Positions 11,788 through 22,800 of a stretch of 64,000 nt of DNA are shown piece by piece; positions within the stretch are counted from its first letter, which is position 1; every line of letters begins with the position of its first letter. The stretch is taken from NCBI RefSeq assembly GCF_020520425.1, contig NC_079490.1, positions 1,488,001 to 1,552,000 on the forward strand. The letters are read 5' to 3'. This stretch comes from Spinacia oleracea. Taxonomy: Eukaryota > Streptophyta > Magnoliopsida > Caryophyllales > Amaranthaceae. Position numbers and translations under genes: made by a program. The notes under the pieces were generated by a model, which worked only from the letters and a program-made list of their open reading frames with translations, ran no database searches and had not been told where the DNA came from.

Positions 11788-12190
11788 TATAGATGCGGAG
11801 GCTCACACTCCAATTTCTCTAGGTGTCCTAGATTAGAGAACTTTGATGACAACATTTCCATTCCTGAAAGTAGACAACCTAAAAAGTCTTACTAACGCTT
11901 TCCCAACGAAATTCAATCCCCCAACATAAATAAGCTTAAACAAATTCCTAATCTTAATTAACCATAAAAATTACGGTTAGACATTAAAAATCCAAGTTTT
12001 AATAAATATGAAAATATGAAAATAATAATTGTTTTAATTAAAATCATCCTCATGAATTCAAACATCACAATACGGATTTCATAACCGTTTTCAGCAGTTT
12101 AAATAATCAAAATCAATAATAATAAAATAATTTTAAATATTAAAATATGAAAATAATAATTGTTTTAATTAATATTTTGGAGCTATTTGT
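11788..12190. repeat. Duplicated block R1, copy a
   Basis: About 400 bp that recur in direct orientation at 17994-18360 with scattered differences. In copy b the minus strand carries a short coding-like piece (see that entry). Copy a begins exactly at the end of the older copia LTR, so that insertion cut the block. Confidence 0.8.
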
Positions 12191-12290
12191 GAATTCAACG
12201 CCTATTCATGTAGTGCTTGTGAATCTTCCCCGTTTTTAGCTCTTTTATGTCCATTCCTTGATTTGTTGTTGTTTGACCCATTCCCTAATC

Positions 12291-13880
12291 TAGTTTAGCT
12301 TTGATTTCTTAGTTTAGTTTAATTAGTTATAGTTGGTTAGTTGACTTTCCAACTCGTTTCCGACCTAGCTTATTGTTCGATTAACATAATTTAGTGCACC
12401 TTAGTCCTTGTCGCTTTACTTGGGTTTAGTGATTAGTTTAGGTAATTTGTTTGATTAGGAAAGAATAGTAACGACCTAGTTTTTCGTCAAGAAAAATTTG
12501 TTGGTTGGAAAATTTACTCTCGCCCTCAATTAGAATCAATTTGAGCACTTGAAAAAAAAAATGGAGCAAAAAGCTCTTCATCACCATCATCGATGCACTC
12601 ATTTAAGGAGAAATTAGTAGGAATATATAATCCCCAAAACTCAATTGCTCAATGTCATGCATCATAGGTGGCAAGTTAGCCTCAAATTCATCTCCTCTAC
12701 ATGAAGCATTCCAAATGGATTCATTTAAAAGGCTAGAGACTTCACTCCTTCCTTTACAAAATCTTGAGATGCAACCTCAAAGTCCTTATATACTACATTT
12801 TAAGTTCTTCTTGGCAATCTAAGTGAGCTATAAAAATACGAAACTCGGAAAAAGAAATGAACGACTCGGATTGCAAAGCATTAAGGAACTAATTATGAAG
12901 AATTTCATGGTGGAGAGACGTGAAATCATCTAGTGTACACGATTCATCATTTTGACGGATACAGATAGTTGACATATGTTTGCAAAATTTTCAAAAATAA
13001 AAAGAATCAAACAAATTACCTAAACTAATCACTAACCACAAGTAAAACGATAAGTATAGGTCGAAATCCACAAGGACTAAGGTGCGCTAATTTATGCTAA
13101 TCAATCGATAAACTAGGTCGGAACGGGGTTTCAGAAAAATCACTAATCGACTAAAACTAATTTAACTAAACTAACTACCAAAGATAAACAAGTTAGGAAA
13201 TGGGGATCAAACGCCAACCAATTGATACAATACACATTTACATACCAATTGATCAAACGCTAACCAATTGATCAAACGCATGGTTAATATATTACACATT
13301 CACAGAAATCATAGTGATTCGTACTTCATATCGTTCTTTGGCAACTATTTGAAGATATTTCGCTTTCATTTGGTATTGGGCTTCTTTGCTTCAGGAATCT
13401 TGTCGTTGACTTTCATTACTCGATTTGTTTTGATTTCGATCTTCAATCTTTTCTTTTACGTCAAATAACTTCGTTGACCACGTTCGTTGCATGGGTTCGA
13501 GTCCAATCACGTGACTAGAAATACATCGTTAGACATATGACTTTGTTACTTATCCCTTATATGTTAAGTCGACAAACCTCGGATTTTGCGGATAATGCTA
13601 AGCCATCAAGCGTGCCTTTATCAGAAACAATCTAGCTCCTAGAAAACTTAGTTCCAACTTAGCTCATTTGTTGATTTGTATTCTTAATTCCATTGCATTC
13701 CTCAATCATTCATAATTCTTTTCGAATTTCTAACATTCATTGATATCATCAACCTTATTGACAGATTAATTCTTGATAACTTATTTTGGTATAATCCTCA
13801 AAGCTTCATGTGTAAACTCAACTTCATCTTTTCACCATCCACTCATCATCACTTCCCTAATATATTCAAGTTCAACCTCA
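12291..13880. repeat. Duplicated block R2, copy a
   Basis: About 1.6 kb repeated in direct orientation at 15651-17290. Within the block, 12291-12470 and 13005-13200 are inverted relatives of each other; both carry AGTCCTTGTGG-type and TTAGTTTAGGTAATTTG motifs. I associate the 'CTTGTGGATTCGACC' phrase with Athila/Tat-type LTR retrotransposons, so the block may derive from one. Minus-strand coding relics are more decayed than in copy b. Confidence 0.75.
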
Positions 13881-15650
13881 GTTTTTAATGGGTTTTAATG
13901 GTTTTAAAGCTAAAAAGTCAATGTTTTTTATGTTAGGGGTTGAGTTCTAATTAAACTAGGAGTTTTAGAATCTTAAATAGTTGCTAGAAATTTAGTAAAC
14001 ATGGATAATAATTTAGTTTTTCCTTTTCTGTTTATAGGAGTTAGAATCTTAAATAGTTGCTAGAAATTTAGTAAACATGGATAGTAAACATGGTCGTGAT
14101 TCGAACAGTAGCCCCCGTACTTAGGTATTCCAGGTACGTACAAGACTAGGGTGACCACTCATCCCTTGAGGACTTTGTGAAGTGTATTGATTGCGAATCA
14201 TGTGAACTTATATGTTGTTATGAATTCATGTTTGATTATGAGAACGAGCATGTTATTATTATTATCGAATTTATGTGAGCGAGTATGTTATGAATTGAAT
14301 TATGCTTTATAGATTGTGTTGAACTATCATGTTATGGACTTTTATAATCGTTGAATTATGTCAAGCATGTTGTTCAAGTTGGTTTGCATGTATGAGTGTT
14401 GCGCATGCAAGTTGTTATTATTATTTATTATGCTATAGTACAGGATGTCTAGCATAATTATTGAGCTAGTCGAATATTGCCAATGAGCAATATATATTCT
14501 ACCAAGGGGTAGAATATGTTAGAGAGTCTATGTGAATTGAATTAAGGACAATTCGTGCTAAGGGCACACCCCGCTTGTTAATAGGCAATGTCGGGTTATC
14601 TCAAACAGTGTTTTTGAGAAGGAACAATGGGTGTAATTCACTTGAGTCTATGTTTGATCACAAGTCCTAAAGAAGTAAAATAATGAAGTGTCATTGTTGA
14701 ATTGTTTAGTTGTTTAATTGTTTGTATGTTGTGTCTTGAGTAGAGTCTTGAGTCGCCTTGAACACAATATACTAATTAACGTAAAGTGTAACCCAAAGAG
14801 CTTCAAATTTCTTGGAACGTATATACCTTGAGTATGAACAATGGGGGGAGTCTTGCCGGAAAACTTGTACTCCTAGAATAATACAAGACGTTGTTTCCTT
14901 CTCTTTTATGCCGTTGTGCTTTGGAATTCCTGTCGGTATGGCCCGACTGTCGGTAGTAGCCTGACTTATTTTGGTGTATGGTTGGCTCCCATCACCCTTT
15001 CTTTCCTTTTGAGGATACTTTACTTTACCCCCGAAGCTACTTTTTATTAATCTGTGAGTCAAGAGTCGTGTCAAGTGTCAAGTCTTGTCTCCATGATTGT
15101 TTGTTTATTATATGGATTTTGCATGTGGATTATTTAATTTGTCGAGTGAAGCATGTTAGGATAGAATATTATTCTAGCTTGTTCGTACTCAACTTTTGCT
15201 GACCTCGTGCTTCATGTCTTCTGGTCATGGCCTTTGCCTTAATGACCCTATGATGATGCATCAATTGCAATTGCGTTGTTGGGGAGTAGATTTTTAATGA
15301 ATCAGGTTTGTAGAGATAACTTGCGGGAGAAGTTGTCATGGGATTCGAGTAGAGAGTTTTATTCTTCCGTATTTTATAAACTCTATTTTAATTACAGTCA
15401 TGACTAATACTATTTATAGTTAATGGACTTTTAAATGGTTTAATACTTTGGATTTGGGCCTAAACGGTTCCAACTTGTTTTAATAACCATTAACTATTTA
15501 TTTAATGTGTTTTGAAATTTAGTTAATTCCGCTGCGTAATTCTGGTAAATAGCCTTAACCGTTATCACGGTGGCGGTAATATCTTGGTAATTCCTTTGTT
15601 TTAAGTTGGAAAATGTTTTATAATAAGCAAGGAATTATTAGGGTGTTTCA
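13881..15650 (+). mobile_element. Probable Ty3-type LTR remnant
   Basis: The right end resembles plant Ty3/gypsy LTR ends: CCGTTATCACGGTGGCGGTAA, then TATTAGGGTGTTTCA at 15650. No clear TG start or 5-bp duplication was found on the left, so it may be a truncated LTR plus internal tail. A direct duplication of about 50 bp occurs inside (about 13961-14010 and 14036-14085). No coding domain is visible. It separates the two R2 copies. Confidence 0.5.
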
Positions 15651-17290
15651 AGTTTAGCTTTGATTTCTTAGTTTAGTTTAATTAGTTTTAGTTGGTTAGT
15701 TGACTTTCCAACTCGTCTCCGACCTAGCTTATTGTTCGATGATCATAATCTAGCGCACCTTAGTCCTTGTGGATTCGACCTTACTTGTCACTTTACTTGT
15801 GTTTAGTGATTAGTTTAGGTAATTTGTTTGTTAGGAAAGACTAGTAACGACCTAGTTTTCCGTCAAGAAAATATTTTTGGTTGGAAAATTTACTCTCGCC
15901 CTCAATTAGAATCGATTTGAGCACTTGAAAAAAAAATGGAGCAAAAAGCTCTTAATCACCATCATCGATGCACTCATTTAAGGAGAAATTAGTAGGAATA
16001 TATAATCCCCAATACTCAATTGCTCAATGTCATGCATCATAGGTAGCAAGTTAGCCTCAAATTCATCTCTTCTACATGAAGCATTCCAAATGGATTCATT
16101 TAGAAGGCAAGAGACTTCACTCATTTCTTTTACAAAATCTTGAGATGCAACCTCAAAGTCCTTATATACTAGAAGAATCCATTTTAAGTTCTTCTAGGAA
16201 ATCTAAGTGAGCTATAAAAATACGAAACTCGGACAACGAAATGACCGACTCGGATTGCAAAGCATTAATGAACTCATTATGCAGAAGTTCATGGTGGAGA
16301 GACGTGAAATCATCTAGTGTACACGATTTATCATTTTGACGGATACAAATAGTTGACATATTTTTGCAAAATTTTCAAAAATAAAAAGAATCAAACAAAT
16401 TACCTAAACTAATCACTAACCACAAGTAAAGCGATAAGTATAGGTCGAAATCCACAAGGACTAAAGTGAGCTAATTTATGCTAATCAATCGATGAACTAG
16501 GTCGGAACGTGGTTTTAGAAAAATCACTTATCGACTAAAACTAATTTAACTAAACTAACTACCAAAGATAAAAAAGTTAGGAAATGGGGATCAAACGCCA
16601 ACCAATTGATACATTACACATTTAAAGACCAATTGATCAAACGCTAACCAATTGATCAAACGCATGGTTGATACATTACACATTCACATAAATCATAGTG
16701 ATTCGTACATCATATCGTTCTTAGGCGACTATATGAAGATATTACGCTTTCATTTGGTATTGGGCTTCTTTGCTTCAGGAATCTTGTCGTTGACTTTCAT
16801 TACTCGATTCGTTTTGATTTCGATCTTCAATCTTTCCTTTTACGTCAAATAACTTCGTTGACCACGGTCGTTGCATGGGTTCGAGTCTAATCACGTGACT
16901 AGAAATACATCGTTAGACATATGACTTTGTTACTTATCCCTTATATTTTAAGTCGACAAACCTCGAATGTTGCGGATAATGCTAAGCCATCAAGCGTGCC
17001 TTTATCAGAAACAATCTAGCTCCCAGAAAACTTAGTTCTAACTTAGTTCATTTGTTGATTTGTATTCTTAATTCCATTGCATTCCTCAATCATTCATAAT
17101 TCTTTTCGAATTTCTAACATTCATTGATATCATCAACCTTATTGATAGATTAGTTCTTGAAAACTTATTTTGGTATAATCCTCAAAGCTTCATGTGTAAT
17201 CTCAACTTCATCTTTTCACCATCCACTCATCATCATTTTGTTGTGGAATGGTATTCACTTCCCCAATATATTTAGGTTCAACCTTAGTAT
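15651..17290. repeat. Duplicated block R2, copy b
   Basis: Direct repeat of 12291-13880, extending further right. It contains short tandem AACCAATTGATCAAACGC units near 16600-16665 (also near 13215-13280). Copy b keeps an extra segment near 17236-17255 that is missing from copy a at the matching place. Confidence 0.75.
15950..16359 (-). pseudogene. Coding relic of unknown family (first part)
   Basis: Minus strand reads as protein from a Met at 16359 for 65 codons, hits a stop near 16162, then continues in another frame for about 60 codons ending LLISP-stop. The residue pattern is protein-like, with alternating hydrophobic and acidic residues (for example LSEFRIFIAHLDFLEELK). I do not recognise the family. 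The same region is repeated in copy a with more disruptions. It could be an exon of a transposon-borne gene. Confidence 0.35.
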
Positions 17291-17698
17291 CACTAGAGAT
17301 CTCAATAGGGGGTTCAGGAATAATAGGATTAGGATTCTCAATTTCAACCACATCATCATCACTATCCTCATTCACAACCTCATTCATAGCAACATCTATG
17401 TCATCATCCCCATCCGAATGATCTAGACCTAGACTTTCCACAAACCTACCATCCTCACCGCTCCTTTCTGCAAGATCTAAAATCGTGATCATGACTTCCA
17501 TTTCATACCTCCATCTACCATCACGAGTACCATACTTATACATATTAGGGGTACCATCCTCATAATGCATATCTCTAAATTGATTCTTAAGGGCAATATA
17601 GGGAGTCGAGTCTCATAAGTCAAGCAATGAATCACCATTTCTGACATCACATCCTTATTCCTTAAGTGAGGCAAATCTTTGATCATAGCAAAATAGTT
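17208..17698 (-). pseudogene. Coding relic of unknown family (second part), frameshifted
   Basis: Minus strand is open from about 17698 with MIKDLPHLRNKDVMSEMV, shifts frame near 17600, and continues as ALKNQFRDMHYEDGTPN ... to a stop at 17208. The second part has a basic/aromatic stretch followed by an acidic tract (DHSDGDDDIDV, NEDSDDDVVEIE). The coding-like frame resumes beyond the Stowaway MITE at 17968-18060 (FSNLGHLKKLECEPPHLYVK), so the MITE appears to sit inside the former coding sequence. Family unknown; a retroelement ORF is possible. Confidence 0.4.
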
Positions 17699-17699
17699 A

Positions 17700-17967
17700 C
17701 TCCCTCCGTCCCAAATTAGTTGTTACACTTACCTTTGCACAAAGTTTTAGGTGATAAATGGTTGTTTGGTTATCAATTGTTATTTTATTGAAAAAGTAGA
17801 TGTGATAGGAATTAGTGGAGTTTTTTTTTTAATTGGATGAGAGAGGGTGTGGGGACAAAAAAATAGTGGGACAGAGAGACAATATAATAACTGTGGTTTC
17901 ATTCCTAATTTAGAAGCTGGGACTGACGAAAAAGGAAAGTGTAACATCTAATCTGGGATAGAGGGAG
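17700..17967. mobile_element. Stowaway-type MITE
   Basis: 268 bp with terminal inverted repeats starting CTCCCTCCGTCCCAAATTAG and ending in its near-complement ATCCCAG...GAGGGAG type, flanked by TA on both sides (17698-17699 and 17968-17969). Termini and TA duplication are those of Tc1/Mariner-related Stowaway MITEs. Confidence 0.9.
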
Positions 17968-17993
17968 TACATGCAAACTCAATCTTCTTGACA

Positions 17994-18360
17994 TATAGAT
18001 GTGGAGGCTCACACTCCAATTTCTTTAGGTGTCCTAGATTAGAGAACTTTGATGGAAACATTTCCATTCCTGAAAGTAGACAAACTAAAAAGTCTTACTA
18101 ACGCTTTTCCAACAAAATTCAATCCCCCAACATAAATAAGCTTAAACAAATTCCTAATCTTAATTAACCATAAAAATTACGGTTAGACATTAAAAATCCA
18201 AGCTTTAATAAATATGAAAATATGAAAATAATTACTCTTTTAATTAAAATCATCCTCATGAATTCAAACACGTAAAACATCACAATACGGTGTTCATAAC
18301 CGTTCCCATCAGTTTAAATAATCAAAATCAATAATAATAATAAAATAAATTTAAATACGG
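17994..18360. repeat. Duplicated block R1, copy b
   Basis: Direct repeat of 11788-12190. The minus strand at its left end encodes the coding-like stretch that continues across the Stowaway MITE into 17698-17208. Confidence 0.8.
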
Positions 18361-18479
18361 AATGGAAATAGAATAGGCAAGGAAGAAGAGAATAATATCA
18401 ATCCGGCCTACAGTACGGTGCATAACTTTCAAATTTCCATCTTAGCTTCCCGAAGGTGTAAGAAAAGGTAGTCTTCTGT

Positions 18480-18640
18480 AGACCAATGCGGGTCTACTGT
18501 GGATCAACGTGGTTCTACCAACTTGTAGAACAACGTGGTTCTACAAACATGTAGACCAATGCTGGTCTACTGTAGACCAACGTGGTTCTACAAACCTGTA
18601 GACCAAAGCGGGTCTATAGTGGACCTACGTGGTTGAGTTG
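18480..18640. repeat. Palindromic minisatellite
   Basis: Imperfect tandem units of about 47 and 26 bp built from GTAGACCAATGCGGGTCTAC and CAACGTGGTTCTACAAAC. Each unit is itself an inverted repeat (GTAGACC...GGTCTAC), so single strands could form serial hairpins. No coding potential. Confidence 0.8.
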
Positions 18641-19180
18641 AATATGGATTGTCGTATTTGTATTATCAATGTCGATTGATTTTTATTCAAATTTTGTTGT
18701 AAAAGTATTAAGGATTTCATAATTGTACCATTACTTTGTAAGATGTGAATATTTTGGGTGGTTTTCTTTGATGTTCTGTTGTTGACCCACTATGGAATGA
18801 GGATATCTTACTGCTTGAGAAGAAATTGTTGGATGTTTTGGCCGTGATGTGATTCGAATTCTTACTGTTCTTTGATTGTTTTTGAGGTCCGTGATGCATT
18901 TGAAGATTGTGGTGGTGGAAGAAAGGAATCAAGGGATGATGCGTAGCTCCTTCTACTATGAAGCTCATACTCTTGAACTTATAGGCTTCGATTGGCCTTT
19001 GTTTTCAAGATGAAATTTTAGACTAATAGGTTTTTGTATTACTTAATTTTATACTTATGTTTTTGTAAGTTAACTTTATTGTTAATTGAAGATCAATTAT
19101 TCACAATTCAGGTTTCATTGATCGATCTTATGTTGCACTTTAATTTTAAATTTATAATTGTGGTGAATAATGTTTTATTA
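18641..19180. other. Gene-free AT-rich spacer
   Basis: No supported gene. A minus-strand open frame at 18968-18717 is rich in His/Ser and shows no family resemblance. Nothing else recognised. Confidence 0.5.
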
Positions 19181-19189
19181 TGTATATAA

Positions 19190-19520
19190 ACAAACCGAAC
19201 CGAATTGACCCGACCTGACTACAATCCGACCCGACCCGATTATAACCCGACCCGATATGAACCCGGACCGATATGAACCCGACTTAACCCGTTTATGACC
19301 CGGCCAAATATGAACCGAACCGATATGAACCCTACCGATATGAACCCGAACCGATATGAAACAGACCCGATATGAACCCGTACCTCATAACCCGAACCCG
19401 AACCGAACCGTTAATTTTTCAAACCGAACTGAACCGAGCCGATAGCAAAAAAAACCGATTTCAACCCGAACCGTTAAAACCGAACAGAAACCGAACCGGT
19501 GACCCGATTTGACACCCCTA
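19190..19520. repeat. ACCCGA/CCGATATGAA degenerate tandem repeat
   Basis: Run of CCCGACCCGATATGAA-like units ending GATTTGACACCCCTA. Related ACCCGA or GGGTCG tracts recur across the window (for example 37250-37960, 50275-50513, 56030-56270, 57390-57690). The terminal TAGGGGTGTCAAATC on the minus strand suggests the end of a small hAT-type element. Confidence 0.65.
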
Positions 19521-19880
19521 CCCTTACCCAACCCATCAAGATGTTTTAAACTGATGCGATGGGCAGCCATCTATTGAGTATTGACATAAGGGGCCAGGCC
19601 CGAGACCCTTCCTGGGTTTCATCAAATCATTTCAATACAAAACCTTCCTGTATTATTCTGGTCTCAAGATCATTACACCAGGATGTGCAAAGATTCACAA
19701 TTATGTAATTAGATAAAACGAAACAATTACAGGTACGCGTAACCCTTCTCAGAAGTAAGCCGAATCAACATCATTCGTGAACCACGATTACACAAAACGA
19801 AAATGAAAAGCCTAACCTAATTCTCCATGACAAAAACTTCAGTAGATAACATTATGATCTACGAAAGAAGAGGAGAGTGA

Positions 19881-22800
19881 TTAGTTACGGTGTCCAACAC
19901 CGAAATGAAATCTCCTAGCTTGCCTGTCGTTGAAGGCATATTCAAGCCGTAGAGGACCTAAAGGAGATTCCACTCGGATTCCAAATCCATATCCGTATCC
20001 ATTCCCGGGTTTTAATCTTGCACCAGCAGGATCACCTGGATAATAAATCACATAAGATTTCGATGTATGTTACTATGAGTCTATGACATCAAAAATATGG
20101 TTTATTCCACCCGGATCCAGAAAAAAGAAACCCAAGGATTCTAATGAGTAAATGTTAACTCATTGACGAAAAACAAAGTTAAACAAGAAATAGGAAAGAC
20201 TACATACCAGGAACAGTCGGGCCTGATCCAAGGTCGGTACCATAATCAGCAAAAAGAGCCCCGTCTACTGGACCAAACTGAAATAGAAATTTGTTTTCAA
20301 GTTATCATGTAGTATACTACATTTACTACTCGTACGATACATAAGCTTGAGCATAACCACTTTTCTAAAGCAGAAAAAATAGCAAGAGATTCTACACAAC
20401 TCTCGTCCATCTACAAGAGTTTCAGGCCACATTCGCTCTTAGCTCTTGCAATTACTGCGGTTCGCTCTTACACTACTAGCTAATTGAGCAAATGCAAAGT
20501 TTTCGTGAAAGGAACTTAACACTAATAAAGTTGGGTATGGTACAATAGCAGACGGATGGACGTTGGCCAGTGTCTTAAGATGTAGGGACGTTATAAGTTT
20601 ATAACCAACATCGACAATCAGGACTTGGACAGCTGAATCACATTGGTCCACTTCCAGACTCCTGTTTATTCTGAAGCTTTAAACTCACAAGCTTACAGAA
20701 AAACTAGTATATGTAACGAAGCTTGCTAAACTATACGTACAATAAACTCGCATTTATATGTTTATGGAAGGAAAGTGAACATTCCTGATTTCCAAAATCC
20801 TAGGCACAATTGGCAAGTAAGATGATTGAGAGCTGCAGAAATTGATGCAGGACACTTTAAATTCAGAAGAAAATCAGACTATAAGCTGAGAATTCGAAGT
20901 ACCAGAGGAAAGGAAAATTCTCCACAGCCAACCACGTAGGAACGGCCTGAGCCGACAGCACCCTCTTCATATCCTCTCACACTATTTGTACCACCAATGG
21001 CAAATGCTTCATGAGGACAGAATTTGCCCACCACATGACCTCCAGACAAACTGAAGAACCAAAGGTATTATCAAATTAGTGAAAAAGAATATTCGAACAT
21101 AAATCGAATGAAGATTATTTACATACAGTCACCTCTTCCCCAACCAACCACTAAACAAGGAACATACAAACCTTAGAAGAAGATTGGCTGGCCCAACTTG
21201 AGCCCCTGTCCTGGCACGGGCATTTACTCGATTAAAACTCAACCACTCTGGCAAGATAGGAAGACCTTGTTCCATGCTGAATACCAACTGCATAATTATA
21301 CTACATGAGATAAAGAAGGAATAATGAACAAATTATGTGTTTCTAGATCAACTTGAAAACTAACCATTGAGGACCCCAAGTCACCAGTGTAGGCACACTC
21401 GCATTTGGCAAGCAACATATTATCATGAGTATTCCCGCTGAACACAACAAAATACCACATCAAAACACAACAAGAAAGTTGAAATTTCAGGAAAGGGGGG
21501 GGGGGGAAATGACAAAGCAGAAGGTACAAAGAAAATGGCAGTCTCCAGATTATGCTTTTGATGTCAGCAATTGCCTATACCTTGCAGTAAGCGGGCTACT
21601 GAAAAAATCTTTTATAACAGGATCCCCTTTTTCATCATGAGCACCAGCTCGCTGCAATACCATAAATGGAGAAATAATGTCATATTAATTTAAAGTAACA
21701 CAAATATACTCCCTCCGTTTCTTATTAGGGGTGTTATATGTCCGGGCACGCGTATTAAGAATGAATAGTGATAGGAGATTAGGAGTATTAAATATTGATA
21801 CAAGTGGGGTTGAGTTCTTATTTAATTCATGTGGGGACCATTTATTTTGGAGGGGTGTGAGGGGAGGGGGAGTTAAATATAGTATTTAATTAGATGGTGG
21901 AGGGGGGATTATTATTTTATTGTGATGTGGTAATTTAAATATAGTATTTAATTAGATGGTGGGGTATTATTGTTACCATAAACGGAAATGACACCCCTAA
22001 TAAGAAACGGCCGCAAATGGTATATGACACCCCTAATAAGAAACGGAGGGAGTAGTTCACCTGGATAACTATCAGACAATGTTTTTCCCAAATTCCATAC
22101 ATACCACATATCAAGAAAAGACGAGCTAATGCAAAGATACCTGAAATGTAAGTCCAGCTGTTCCACTCCACTTTGGTCTTATAGGCCGGCTGAATTCAAT
22201 GCCAGCTGTTACACGGCCAATGGTTATGTTACTATTGTCGGGCTGGTTACCATGGACCAAAGTACCAGGAGTTCTTGAGTTCTGATGACCAATTAAGACA
22301 AGCAACAGAACTAAATTAATAAGACAAGATAAGCAATACCCTTTGGCCTGAGAAGATAAATAAGCAAGATTGTGGCTTATCACCTGAATCATAATCGACT
22401 GTTGTGTACGTTTATCATCAGCTTCAACCCACGGGACTGTGTAATTTATTCGAAATATAGAGTCGATTTGCCCCCTCTCTAGGGAGACATTCACTTTTTG
22501 ATTCTTACCGAAAAGGTTTCTATGAGAGTATGCAAAGCTGCAACAAGAATTAAGAAGAAGAAAATTATCAGAAAATACATAAGATCACACAATTCAACAA
22601 GATTTTAAAGTTTCTTCATGGAGTACAACTCAGAGAAAACAGGCTCCTATATATAGAATAAAAATAACAGCAGAAAATTTATTAGGTAATTTCCATCTGG
22701 AAAGCTGGCCATGACTAATTTGGGGTTTATTAAGTCCTCACATAATAATCCCAGAAACCCCTTCCCTGATTCTCTCAAAAATACAGGATGGAAAAAGATA

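Noticed and set aside
18480-18640. CRISPR-like array
   Set aside because: Spaced repeats, but the spacers are themselves repeated and the sequence is plant nuclear; it is a minisatellite.
18717-18968. 83-codon minus-strand frame
   Set aside because: Low-complexity His/Ser composition, no recognisable family, no splice context.
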